A stretch of 64,000 nt of DNA, from contig JAURVB010011108.1 in NCBI GenBank assembly GCA_033002965.1, positions 1 to 64,000 on the forward strand, written 5' to 3'. This document shows positions 46,826 through 58,386 of the stretch, one piece after another. A program made the position numbers and the translations under genes. Every line of letters begins with the position of its first letter. The stretch's first letter is position 1. The DNA is from Piper betle (lineage: Eukaryota; Streptophyta; Magnoliopsida; Piperales; Piperaceae). The notes under the pieces were generated by a model. That model was given only the letters and a program-made list of their open reading frames with translations. It was not told where the DNA came from and made no database searches.

Positions 46826-49800
46826 TGTAACACCCCGTTTTGGTTCACTCGTGAACTAACCTGGAAATATTACAAGTTACCGAACTATTCGTTAATCTAC
46901 TTGATTTGGTTAAACAGTTCTGGATCTACCCTTAGTGTCTTAAGATGATGGTGCAACATGTAAGGCATGGATGAGATGCTTGAGTTATAACGTTGTCCTA
47001 CTTGCATGCTATGATATGTAAATAAGTACCCGCACAAACTAAGCAAATGAAAAGTTTCAAAAAAAATAGTTAATTTTTTTAAAACAAAAAGAATAGTCTC
47101 CCATAAAAGTACCATAGGAGAGCCACCTTGTTAGCCACAATCAGGATATATTTGAAATAATAAAAGCCATAAACATAGTCCAAACTCAGTATATTATTCA
47201 CATTCTAGTTATCCTCAAACTACCCTGTTCATTTTCAACTTTCCATCTTCATTCACAAGAAAAACATTTATAATAAATTCACATAATAGCGTATCAATTT
47301 TGTCTACAAAGTTCAATATACATCATCATCATTACATACACTCAGCAGGTACATGTGTGCTCAATTTTCAGTACTGCTCCTCCGCAATCCTAGCAGTGCT
47401 CATTCTTCGCGATTTTCACCTACGTATATGTAAAATGTAACGACCCAACCTAAAGTGCAACGTAATGGACTAAGTCATTTCTTTAAAATCGGTACCCCGA
47501 AAGTTAAAGATCTATAGTCCATTCCCACTTATAAACAGGATCTTCTCCCAGTAGGTATTAGATGTGGGACTAAGTTGAGGGATCTCACAATCCACCCACC
47601 TTAGGAAATTTCATCCTCAAAATGCCTATACTTGGCCCGTTGCTAGCCCCAGCCCACGACCTTTCTGGCCCGTGACCGGCAGCCTAGCCAACGTTTCTAA
47701 TCCAGCCCACCATCTAACACGAAACCAGGTCGGCTCTGATACCATTTGTAACAACCCAGCCCAAAGTGCAACGTAATGGGCTAAGTCATTTCTTTAAAAT
47801 GGGTACCCCGAAAGTTAAAGATCTATAGTTCATTCCCACTTATAAACAAGATCTTCTCCCAGTAGGTATTAGATGTGGGACTAAGTTGAGGGATCTCACA
47901 TAAAAGACGTTAGAAACGACTATTACCAGTTCAAAAATAACTAATAACAAATTGACACAAGAGGGATGACCCTCACATTGAATAAAAACTTCATTATTTT
48001 TCCTTAACAACTTGTATAAGGGCAATAATAGGAGTCGTCGACTTTGAGCGACAGCGTCACCCGTCCACCTCATTTTCTTTCCTTGGCCACTTAAACTATC
48101 CCTTTGTGCAAAAAAATCATTCTCTTTCTTTTCAGCCCTCTACATTCTCCTTATTACTCCTGGCCCTGAGTACATAGGTCCAGTACTCTCTAGCATACAC
48201 CTTCAATACCCTTTAAAACCACTTGTCTAGATATGCGCTGCATAGTAGTACCTGTAAACGTCCACACTCTTCCAAGTTTAAGGAACTCAAAGATGGAGTT
48301 ATCAGGATCCCTTGGGAATGGAATGGATGCTCACCAATTCCAAAGCCTACTTTGACAAACGGACACCCTATCTCAAGACATGGCCATAGATTTCCCTCAT
48401 CTCACCTCTCACTGAAAAATGAGAAAAAACTACATATACATAGGCCTAGGTAGGGATTTCAATATGATAGGCTCGAAAGCATTGTGAGTTGGATCTGAGT
48501 TTCGAAAACAAACTCGAGGGATCTCATCCTCGAGGGATATTAATATGGAAATACGATCGGCTAAATATCCCATGTGGAGTGGGATATAATAAATCTACCA
48601 CTCGACACATCCGCTTACCTGTTAAAACAAATCATGATAGAATGAGACAATTAATCGGGATCGAGTCCTAAACAGTAGAAACTTGAATCGTGTCCACATG
48701 CCTAGGCGGCAAGCTCCTACTCAGTACATATGTCAATCACACATAAATTTTCCTACAGTATGTTGCATTAGATTATGATAGCAACTTAGTTTACCTAATT
48801 AGTTCCTTAGAATCTATTTTACACACTTCAATCAAGCAAATAATATTTTATTTTTATTTACAGTAAAAATATCTAACATGTCAATTCATCAATCTTACTA
48901 TGTTGTGCTAATAATTATCACCTTTTAAGTAATAAAATCAGAGTTAATTATACCTCACGTAGTCGGCAATTGGCAATGGCTAGGATTTCATCAGTCTCAG
49001 AGCTTGAATTCAGCTCTCGGCAGCATCCGAAGTTCAATCGGGTTCGACTGGATGAGTTCATTAAAAGATCCAGCGAATTCCAGCGAATCCAGTTTTCTAA
49101 TGTTTTCCTCCAATTTTCGACAATTTTTTTGCGGTTTCCGATGGTTTTATGGCAACTGTTGCCAACGGCGACTACCAGTGGGATGTCGAAGGTATGGGGT
49201 ACCGTTGGCACAGGCTCAACGAGCCCAATGCGTCTACGACATTGACGAGGTCAGCGGAGGTGGTGGTTTCCCCAAAAAATGGCAAAGTAGAGGCGATCAG
49301 TGGTGGGATGAGGAGATTCGGCCAGGATGGGCAGCACTGGGCTCCGCTCTAGTCGCGGGAGAGTCGGCTACGTCGAGGCAGCAACTGAATGGTGGCAGTG
49401 ACGGTTGCCAGCAGCAGGATGGGCGACGGGAGTGCAGAATGGTATCAGTGCCTTCGTCACATTGAGGAAGATGGGCGATGACTGGACCACGAGAAAATGG
49501 TCGGTGATGTTCTAGCGGTGTCCGGCGGCGTCGATCGGGGTGGTGTGGCAGTCAAAGGCGGCGTCAATCAACGGTGGTGTGGCGGCCGGAGGCGGCGTTG
49601 GCTATGGAGAAGGAGGGCGGCGTCGAGGGTTTGGGGGAAAGAGAAGAGTCAAGGGGCGGGGGGGGGGGGAAGAAATGGGTTGGTGGCTTTATCGTAAATA
49701 AACGTTAACTCACTCCCACTCGAGTTAAAAATAATAACTAACTCATGATAAATCGTGAAAAAATCCAAAACAAATAGTAAAAAATCCTATAAAATATAAT

Positions 49801-50158
49801 ACACACCATAACACAACAATGACATGTTCTATAACTAATAGCTCACCCAAACTAATGCATAACTAATAGCCCACCCAAACTAATGCATTCTAATGCGTTA
49901 TTCAGCCTAAAAATAATTTTACAATCAAATACACCAAAAAATATATATACTGCATACTTTCATATACTATGATAACTTATTTCTCATCATCTTTTTGACG
50001 TTATCATCATATACTCACGTACACCTTATCCTTATCGTTCTTAACTCACGACTAGCCTCGGCATAATATGAGGTTCATGAAACTGACTCGACTCAAATCG
50101 CTGGTTGATTCGATTGGTTCACTAATGAAAAACTATGATTCAAGTCACGGGTTTCACA
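46826..50158 (-). repeat. 3' LTR of the family-A gypsy element (TRIM inside)
   Basis: On the minus strand it starts TGTGAAACCCGTGACTTG and ends GGGGTGTTACA. It aligns with 58387-61243 apart from the 465-bp TRIM plus 5-bp duplication at 47436-47905. Palindrome pair: CTCGAGG/CCTCGAG at 48513-48534 and GAGTGG/CCACTC at 48577-48603. A run of 12 G lies at 49658-49669. Confidence 0.9.
47436..47900 (-). mobile_element. TRIM, copy 3, inserted in the gypsy 3' LTR
   Basis: Two 154-bp LTRs (47436-47589 and 47747-47900), primer site GCTCTGATACCA in reverse (47733-47744), and perfect 5-bp target duplications TAAAA (47431-47435 and 47901-47905). Removing it restores a continuous gypsy LTR. The 157-bp interior has one copy of the core that is duplicated in TRIM copies 1 and 2. 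Confidence 0.95.
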
Positions 50159-50181
50159 ACCTTCCCTCCTTAGAAAAATTT
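50159..50181 (-). other. Polypurine tract of the family-A gypsy element
   Basis: On the minus strand a purine-rich tract (CTAAGGAGGGAAGGT) leads straight into the 3' LTR. Its upstream partner, TTCGAGGACGAAATTT, lies at 54504-54520, separated by the inserted family-C solo LTR whose AATTT target duplication is shared by both sides. Confidence 0.8.
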
Positions 50182-50389
50182 TGCAAAACCCAGCTTTGGG
50201 TTAGGGTTTTATCCGTTTGTAGTTTTGCCCAGTTCGTGTAAGTCTCGAGTCAATTTGAGGGAGCTCGAGCTAGAATAATTTTCAGACCATGAGTATAGGG
50301 CCCAGGTGGTCATATGAGCATGTCATGGTGGCTAAGTGTGCCTAATATGGAGATGATAGCTTGAGTTAGGCTACAACAGAGAGTGAATT

Positions 50390-51282
50390 TGTGAGATCCC
50401 TCAACTTAGTCTCACATCTAATACTTACTGGGAGAAGATCTTGTTTATAAGTGGGAATGGATTAAAGATCTTTAACTTCCGGGGTACCCATTTTAAAGAA
50501 ATGACTTGGCCCATTACGTTGCACTTTGGGCTGGGTCGTTACAAATGGTATCAGAGCTGACCTGGTTCCTTGTTAGATGGTGGGATGGACTAGGGACGTT
50601 GGCTAGGCTGCCGGTCACGGGCCAAAAAAGGTCGTGGGCTGGGGTTAGCAACTAGGGACGTTGGCTAGGCTGCCGGTCACGGGCCAAAAAGGTCGTGGGC
50701 TGGGGCTAGCAACGGGCCAAGAATAGGCATTTCGGGGACGAAATTTCCTAAGGTGGGTGGATTGTGAGATCCCTCAACTTAGTCCCACATCTAATACCTG
50801 GGAGAAGATCTTGTTTATAAATGGGAATGGACTATAGATCTTTAACTTCCGGGGTACCCATTTTAAAGAAATGACTTAGCCCATTACGTTGCACTTTGGG
50901 CTGGGTCGTTACAAAGGGTATCAGAGCTGACCTGGTTCCGTGTTAGATGGTGGGATGGACTAGGGACGTTGGCTAGGCTGCTGGTCATGGGCCAAAAAGG
51001 TCGTGGGCTGGGGTTAGCAACTAGGGACGTTGGCTACGTTGCCGGTCATGGTCCAAAAAGGTCGTTGGCTGGGGCTAGCAACGGGCTAAGAATAGGCATT
51101 TTAGGGACGAAATTTCCTAAGGTGGGTGGATTGTGAGATCCCTCAAATTTGTTCCACATCTAATACCTGGGAGAAGATCCTGTTTATAAGTGGGAATGGA
51201 CTATAGATCTTTAACTTCCGGGGTACCCATTTTAAAGAAATGACTTAGCCCATTACGTTGAACTTTGGGCTGGGTCGTTACA
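50390..51282 (+). mobile_element. Tandem TRIM (three LTRs, two interiors), copy 2
   Basis: LTRs at 50390-50543 (154 bp), 50763-50913 (151 bp) and 51132-51282 (151 bp) alternate with two interiors. A perfect GAATT duplication flanks only the whole array (50385-50389 and 51283-51287). The first interior has an intact TGGTATCAGAGC primer site (50546-50557); the second has GGGTATCAGAGC. The second and third LTRs share a 3-bp deletion, so one was copied from the other or both from the same source. Both interiors carry a duplicated GACGTTGGCTA core. Confidence 0.95.
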
Positions 51283-53003
51283 GAATTATCAGTGTATATG
51301 TGATGTATGCATATGATTTTTATGAGTTAGCTAGGATTTTAGGCCTAGATCTAGGCCATTACAACGTTTAGTATGTGTTTGGAATTTTTAGGGTATTTTA
51401 TTTACATGTATCTTAGGGATTTTGGATCACTGGATCGTGCCCATGTGGCCCAGCTCGATTGAGTTCAGGGTTTCAAGGCCCATTTAGCCTTTTCGCATCG
51501 ATCCCCGCCTATAGAGTTATTTTTAGAACTCGAGTCAGTTTTGACTTTGGACGGTCTTGATCCTAGCTTTCTGTTTGTATGTATATTACATATACCCATA
51601 GGTGGGTCCCACCAGACCACGAATGTTAGAACTTTCAAATCATGCCATGTGGCAACATCTGAGCCTTCCATATCAGCCCTAGCTTTCTCCCTTTGGTTTT
51701 CGGTGACCTTCCTACGATTTTGGAGGATTTCACCTTAGTGTTGTGGCCACTTTGGCTCACCGATGGCAAGACGCTGGCCCTCATCAAACCACTGGAATGG
51801 TACGGTCATGATCACCTTCAGGCCAGTTATCGGTCCATACCCACCATTGCCACTGGCATTGCCGGAGTTGCCGCCGGCAATGGTGTTTTTGGAGTTAATT
51901 TCCACCGCCGCCACCACCCTTTCGGGCCATTTCCAGCATCGACAAGTGTCCTCCGGTGAAGCCGACCAAGCCGACAGCTTCCCCTCGTCAAGATCTTCCC
52001 TTTGAGACTGACACCGACCTCCACCGTGGCCATAATTGCCGCTGGCAACTCGGACTTGCACAACACCATTTTCGATTGTTTCCGGCCATTTTCTAGCAAG
52101 CCACCAACCCGGCACCGCAGACTGTCAACCCACATAGCTACCTCACTCAACAGCTGATCTTTTGAAACCACCCATGACCATTGCCGTGGCCACGATCGCC
52201 TCCAGTGACGTCGCCATATCTAGTGGCGATACTGCTCCTTTCTAGCTAGCCGACGGCTGGACCTCTATGATCGTCATTGCCATCACGTTCCCTGTCCTCC
52301 CCTCTGTTGATCGCAACCTGCGACAGCCTTTGCTGTGCCCCTTTCAGCGTTTTCTGGCAATAGGCACGATCACCCTGTTTGCCCTTTTTCCCATCTGCCT
52401 AGTCGTGCCCGAGTCTGCTAGTCCGAGCCCGTGTCATGTCCATCAGTTCAGACCAGCCCAACTGACCCAACCCTGTAGTTTATTTAACCCAAACCAAGTT
52501 GACTCGGCCCAACTTGGTTCAGTTTAATCAGGTTCAGATCATTTTCAATACATTTTTTGCCATTTATCGATCGATTTTGGTAATTTGAGACTCCATAGAT
52601 TAGTTTGGATGTATATTCAAATTATTTATCATGTTTGGATGATATGAGTATTTTTCTTTGTTTATGAATTATTTTATTTATTTATTTATTTATTCATGAT
52701 TACTCATTGCTTGTCATTTATATATTTGTTGATTAGGATGAATGATTATATGGCTGATTATTGTTATTGATAATGTATTTATTCGTAGATTTTTTTTCAT
52801 GTTTATCTTGTTTTATTTATTTAATTAATTGACTATTAATTATTTCTTACTCGTGTTATTATTTATATGTATTTAGTCGTATGTTAGTATATTTGATATT
52901 TATAATAATATTATTCATCATAAATTAATATTAGTCATTTATTTATTATTATTAATGATATATTTACTTATTAATACTAGTCTTATTTATGTTAACTAAA
53001 TAA

Positions 53004-53040
<37 letters not shown>

Positions 53041-53672
53041 ATTTGTTTGTGTATGTCATTATTTATTTGTATTTATTATGTATTCTTGTATTGTATAACT
53101 ATGATATTATTATTATTAATGACTAATGAGTATCAACTATTTATTTATTTATTTATTTTTGATTTTTATTTATTTAATTATTTATTATTCAATTATTTAT
53201 ATGCTTACTAAAGCAAGTATATATGATATTTATTCGTGTTTATTAGTGTATTCATATAGTATAATTATATTATTATTTTATGATTTGAGTGTTATTTAGG
53301 TTCAGGTATTTATTATTTTTCTAATTATCTATGAGTGTATTTCCTTGTTTATTTATTATTTATTATTTATTATTTATTTATTATTATTATTATGTCTCTA
53401 TTTACATGCCACATATTTAGTTATAGGTTTGTTAACATTGTTTTCTTTTTTATGATGTATTGATAATATGAACACACACCACAAGCATGCATCATATAGA
53501 AACATAAGTATTTTACTTAGTAGTGGGTTTTGATATAGGTTATGGAGTTTGAGCTCATTGTAGACGTCTCGATGCGCTTGGAGTATGGACCACATGTCCG
53601 TAGGACTCTCCCTTTGCTTGATCTCTGCTTGACTTCTTGCATGTCGAGTTTAATTGTGTTTTAGACGTAGGA

Positions 53673-53770
53673 CGACATCAACGGTGTTTTGTCGGATCCC
53701 TCTCATGTCGGGTCATTTAGTCGTGTTTTCTACACATGTTTAATAAAACTATAAGGATGAAATCCCTTAT
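53673..53770 (+). promoter_or_regulatory. Paired LTR palindromes (family-C solo LTR)
   Basis: Palindrome 1: CGACAT (53673-53678) against ATGTCG (53705-53710), loop containing TTTTGTCGGATCC. Palindrome 2: ATAAGG (53751-53756) against CCTTAT (53765-53770), loop ATGAAATC. Compared with the copy at 9.7 kb, both stems carry paired changes (T-A to C-G; C-G to T-A) that keep the pairing. A TATA-like TATTATATAAG follows near 53826. Confidence 0.65.
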
Positions 53771-54663
53771 TAGTTTTTGAACTAAAGCTCTAGAAATATA
53801 TGATACAAACCTCTTCCCTAAACCTATTATATAAGTATGAGCATTTTTACAAATTTTACGAATAAGAGAGTAAGCGGTATGGAGATATATATGGACCACA
53901 CTAGTACTCCGTCAAACCATGAGGTAGTGTGCTGTATGAGGGTACTGCGTAATGCAGTACATTTTTGGAATTTGTGGCACTAATTTAATCATTCCTTTTC
54001 CCACTTGCGTATCGTAGGGGGTGTAATATGGAGGATGTGAGGGCATAAGCATTGTATGTATGAATATGAATATTAACTGGCATGCGCGCTGACACTTGTT
54101 TAAGTATATTTGCTTACCACCTAGTGTGATGCAAATTTGAAGTTTCCTAAGTTTCTGTGGGTAATGGAATACTCATTTGCCAGTTTGTAATAGTTATTTT
54201 TCAGGCCGATGACACTCGTTACTGACGTTTTTCATATTATATATGTACGTATTGCAATCCTGACTCAACTTTGGTGGGAGGACAGATAAGCGTTACACAC
54301 ACTTGAGCTTAGTGCAATTAGTTCTTTCTTACTTTTATTTATATTTGATGTGTTTTGATGAATATTTACAACATCCTCCATTCTCATGACACCAAGCCTA
54401 TTTTATCGATTAAATCTTACCAACCAACAACTTTAAACTTGACTTGACTCGATCGTAATATTTCTGATTTGGTTCTTTGGTGAACCGAAAAATGGGAATT
54501 ACAAATTTCGTCCTCGAAATTTTAACCAATGAAGTTTCAAACTCATCCATAATTTGAAAAAAATAATCTCTAGTAAGGTACCTGGTTGTGAAGCTGGTTG
54601 CTCGAATATCTCCAGGTATTGCTTCTTCATCTCATCCTCATGCTCCCATGTAGATTCTTCAAC

Positions 54664-55210
54664 TCATCTTAGAGTCCATTGCACTCGTGCTAGGGGAACT
54701 TCTTTTCCTCGGAGAATCTTCAGTCTACGATCAACAATCCGAACTGCATCTTCTTGATACGTCAGGTCTGGTTGTAGTTCTATCTCTCTGAAGCTGACAA
54801 CATGAGAGTTGTCTTGATGGTATTTCTTTGGCATTGACACGTGGAAGACATTGTGCACATCTGATAGGTGGGAAGGCAATGCTACCCTGTAAGCTACTGG
54901 TTCAATGCGATCAATCACATCAAATGGTCCAATATATCGCGGACAGAGCTTCCCTTGCATCCCAAATCTCGTGTTTCCCTTAGTCGAAGAGACCTTCAAG
55001 AGAACGTGATCTCCTAACGTGAAATGAACCTCACGTCTGCCTTGATCAGCACAACTTTTTTGCATGTCTTGAGCTGACCACTTCATCTTCCTAATCCGCA
55101 TTACCACTTCCTGTGTCTACTAGATCATTATTGGCCCAACTACTACTGGCTTGCTGCCATGTACCCAACACATGGTTTGCCGTATAGTGCCTCGAATGGT
55201 GTCATTCCTA
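54664..55210 (-). pseudogene. Integrase C-terminal remnant (gypsy, family A)
   Basis: The open part (54664-55107, 147 codons) has the classic C-terminal integrase/linker motifs of Ty3/gypsy elements: FTLGDHVLLKVS, RFGMQGKLCPRYIGPFDVI, VAYRVALPSHLSDVHNVFHV. Upstream at about 55130-55210 the end of the core domain is recognisable (MTPFEALYG), separated by stops. The zinc-binding domain and most of the catalytic core, hence the D,D,E residues, are deleted. No chromodomain follows. Confidence 0.85.
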
Positions 55211-55239
55211 ATGTGGATTGATGGCTATTGTTGTAGGAG

Positions 55240-56013
55240 AATTACACTAGAGGAGGTGCTCTTCGGCTATTCCCAGTGTACTATAGCTTTTATCATGGCT
55301 GGATCTACCGAGATGCCTAATGCTGAGATGATATGGCTGAGAAAATTCACTTCTGACAACCAAAAACTACACTTCGAAAACTTCCCAGACAACCTATGCT
55401 CTCTCAATGTGTGCAATACTATCTTCAAATGTTGCTCATGCTCTTCCCTCGACAAAGAGTATACTAGTATGTTGTCCACAAAGATGATCACAAACTGGTC
55501 CAAAAACTTGAAGTGTCCATATCTGGTTCTGAATGCAGTCTTCGGGATGTCTTCCACTCTAATCTTCAACTGGTAGTATTCAGACCTCAAATTAATCTTC
55601 GGGAAGACGACTACTGAGCTCAACTAATCAAACAGGTCATCAATGCGAGGAAGAGGGTATTTGTTCTTAATGGTTGCATAGTTCAGCATCCTATAATCAA
55701 TGCATAAACGCATGCTTCCATCCTTCTTCCTCACGAGTAACACCGGTGCACCCCATGGGGAAACACTTTGTCTAATGAATCCTTAATCCAATAGTGTCTA
55801 TAATTGTTCCTTGAGTTCCTCGAGCTCAAGAGGTGCCATCTTGTATAGAGTTGTAGAGATCGGCTCTATGCATGGCATCAGCTTGATGGCAAGGTCTACC
55901 TCTTTGTCTAGTGGCAGTTCAATAATCTCTCCTAGGAATACGTCAATGAATCCTCTAACCACTAAAATATCCTCAATGTTTGGCTTGTCTCCTGAACCAC
56001 TCTGCTCAGCCAA
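55240..56013 (-). pseudogene. Reverse transcriptase remnant (gypsy, family A)
   Basis: The N-terminal part (55798-56013) shows FIDVFLGEIIELPLD and YKMAPLELEELKEQL. The catalytic part (55267-55623) has [12 protein letters not shown], then a gap where the conserved MPFGLTNAP segment should be, then [13 protein letters not shown], in which the second catalytic Asp of the F-x-D-D box is Asn. The thumb follows, and at HWE the sequence jumps to the integrase end. The enzyme could not function. Confidence 0.85.
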
Positions 56014-56251
56014 AACTAGTCATTATCATTTCATTGCCTCTGTCTATCTGTCTCATTGAATTATGATAGGATATCCATCCTTGTTCTCTATCTCTGCCCT
56101 AACCTTGGATGATAAAGAGGTGTCTTCTGTGGTGGAAAGTCACTGTCTTTCTTTGACATTCTATCATGGCTCATTGCTTGGACTTCTAGTTCATTCTAAA
56201 TATCACATCAAATTCTTGTAGTTTGAACAATTTCAAATCAGCTACAAGTTA

Positions 56252-56512
56252 TCATTGTTGAATCTCAATAGGGACATTATGCACACACTCGCCTGTAACT
56301 ATCACACTATTGGCAAGACTGGACACTAATAGTGAATGTCCTAACTCTTCTACCTTACATCCAATTCTACTTGTGTGCGTGTACGAAATAAATGAGTGTG
56401 TGCAGCCAGAATCAAATAAGACTCGTGTAGGTACTAAGCCTACTGAAAGCGTATCTGTCACGACTATCATATGTTTGAGTCCCTCTGCCACTATGGCTGC
56501 ATACATCCACAC
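56252..56512 (-). pseudogene. Retropepsin-type protease remnant (gypsy, family A)
   Basis: An 86-codon open stretch with the DSG active-site triad in VLFDSGCTHSFIS and a downstream LVSSLANSVIVTG block, the usual gypsy protease arrangement. Stops lie on both sides. It lies between gag and reverse transcriptase in the expected order. Confidence 0.8.
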
Positions 56513-56839
56513 TTGTTGCTACTATGCTGCGGTAGGAGATGCTGCTGGTGGTACAACTTGATTTTGACCTAGTGGTGCCTGTTGTCTACCCCTTTGCTGT
56601 CTAGCTTGCCCTGTAGCCATGTACCCTCCTCGGTTCTGTCCCCTCTACTGTTTTCTCGGTGACTATTGATCTCTACCTCTTTGGCCTTGACCTTGGTTTT
56701 GTGGGCTTCTCTACTGTGGTTGCTGCTGGAGAGTTGGGAGTGCAAGTCTCTGTGGAGGTGCTAGGAGTGCCAACTACTGGGTCTGGACAATTGGACAAGT
56801 TGCTGCTTTATGCCTTGGCATACCCTAATGCCTACTTTA

Positions 56840-57999
56840 CACTATGTGGCTCAATGTCCTGGCTAACCTCAACTATAACAAACATTCATGCCTACTCTGC
56901 ATTCACCCCCATGATGATGTTGACAATTCTTCACCCCCATGATGATGTTGACAATTCTGATAGAAGGGTGCTTTGTAGCCCGAAACTTGGCCATCGAAAG
57001 CCCTCAAGGCAATTGGTGCATCTATTCGATGTCTCTGTTCTGCTCCATGTTCTGGCTAATATGGCCTTGGATGTTGGTGCCTCTGGTCAAAATCCTAGCA
57101 AGGTCTAGTAGCTATAACTTGCTCTCCCTCGCCTGCAGCTCTCACAACATAACCGAAGGTAGCAAACTTCCTATCCAAATAGACCATCTTGATCTCATGA
57201 TGGTGGTCTTCATAAAAATGCTCTATCCTTCTTCCTTCAGTGGGAACCAAATCAGGTGTGAATCTCGCTAGAGCTCTAAACTTGGTCTCATATTGCACCA
57301 CTGTCATGGGTCATGCCTCAATGTCTGATAATCCTGCTCTTTCCTCTTCCTAACATCTAGCGGAAAGTACTTTTCATCGAATTCCACTATGAATTCCTCC
57401 CAAGTGATTAAATGAGGTTGACAGTGGCCAAATGTGGAATTCTGCACTGAATTCCACCATACTCTAGCTTCTTCTTGGAATGCCTCTGTAATGATGCATA
57501 CTCTGTGCTCCATCAGGCATCCCATACTACCAAACACTCATATGGCTGATGATATCCATAGGAATGCCTCTTCGACATCCAACTTCCCAAAGAAAGGTCT
57601 TCCACCATTCTTCACAAACCTTTCATACTGCCATAGCTCCAGATTCCTTGCATCCACTAATCTATTCGATTCTTCTCTTTGCATTCTACCGCTACCTGCT
57701 ACTGTGGGTCCACTGATATCAGGTCCCATTCCGGCTTGAACTGGGGCAAATAGAGGAGATATTGTTGGAGTATCCCTCTATTGAAGTGGTGGAGGAGGAG
57801 TTGGAAGCGGAGGGCCCATTGGAACTACTAGTTCTCCTCATACCTCTTCATCTATTGCTAGTCTTTTCTTAGCTTTGGCCATTGAAAGAGCTATCTGCCT
57901 GAGCTCTCTCTTGACTTCCTCTTGGTTTCACTGCATCTATATTTGAACTTCAACCAACCTAGCAATCACTGCATCCCTCTCTTGTTGACTACTTATGCT
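56840..57999 (-). pseudogene. Gag remnant with decayed zinc knuckle (gypsy, family A)
   Basis: Three consecutive open pieces (57538-57729, 57304-57537, 57095-57307) carry the retrotrans_gag motifs in order: FFGKLDVEEAFLWI, ARVWWNSV, TWEEFIVEFDEKYFPLDVRKRKEQDYQTL, then VVQYETKFRALARFTPDLVP. A zinc-knuckle relic (C-x2-stop...PGH...C) is near 56840-56890, with stops at several positions. A 28-bp tandem duplication (TCACCCCCATGATGATGTTG...) is at about 56904-56960. Confidence 0.8.
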
Positions 58000-58370
58000 A
58001 CAGTGACTGTCACGACGACTATCTCGGTGATCGCGCTCACTGCGTCAGTTAATTGAAATTGGCACACTGTCCTCTTCTGGTGGCACGGTGGTCCTCGGTT
58101 GACTAGATGCTACACCACGTGACTATGGTTGGGACTCTCCTATCTAGGCAATGGAGGGGATGGGGCCCTAATCTGCGTCCTATGAGTCTGGTTCACCATC
58201 CTACTTGTACTCCCTACTCTAATCTGATCACCTTGTCACACTACTATTCGGTAAGAAAATCTATAAACTAAAAACATTAAGACAGAAAAATTCTTGTCGG
58301 TATAGCTCAGAGTAGCTTCCATAGACATGCAACCTGTAATGCATCTACCATCTTAATCAACTAATAGTTA

Positions 58371-58382
58371 GCTCTGATACCA
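58371..58382 (-). other. Primer binding site of the family-A gypsy element
   Basis: TGGTATCAGAGC on the minus strand, complementary to the 3' end of plant initiator tRNA-Met, four bases inside the 5' LTR. The same site is used by the TRIM copies. Confidence 0.9.
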
Positions 58383-58386
58383 TGTC

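Larger units (their letters stand above)
50182..54503 (+). mobile_element. Family-C solo LTR, containing a tandem TRIM
   Basis: It starts TGCAAAACCC and ends GGAATTACA, flanked by a perfect AATTT duplication (50177-50181 and 54504-54508). Without the TRIM it is about 3.4 kb, and it is the most complete family-C LTR here. 51735-52530 is GC-richer and makes ORFs on both strands that have no domain; 52560-53400 is strongly AT-rich with an (AT)n run at 53006-53038. It lies between the coding part and the polypurine tract of the gypsy element. Confidence 0.92.

Noticed and set aside
51735..52171. ORFs of 114-126 codons on the minus strand
   Set aside because: Inside the family-C solo LTR; related positions in other C copies (about 5.1-5.4 kb and 11.1-11.4 kb) do not preserve the same frame or a domain.
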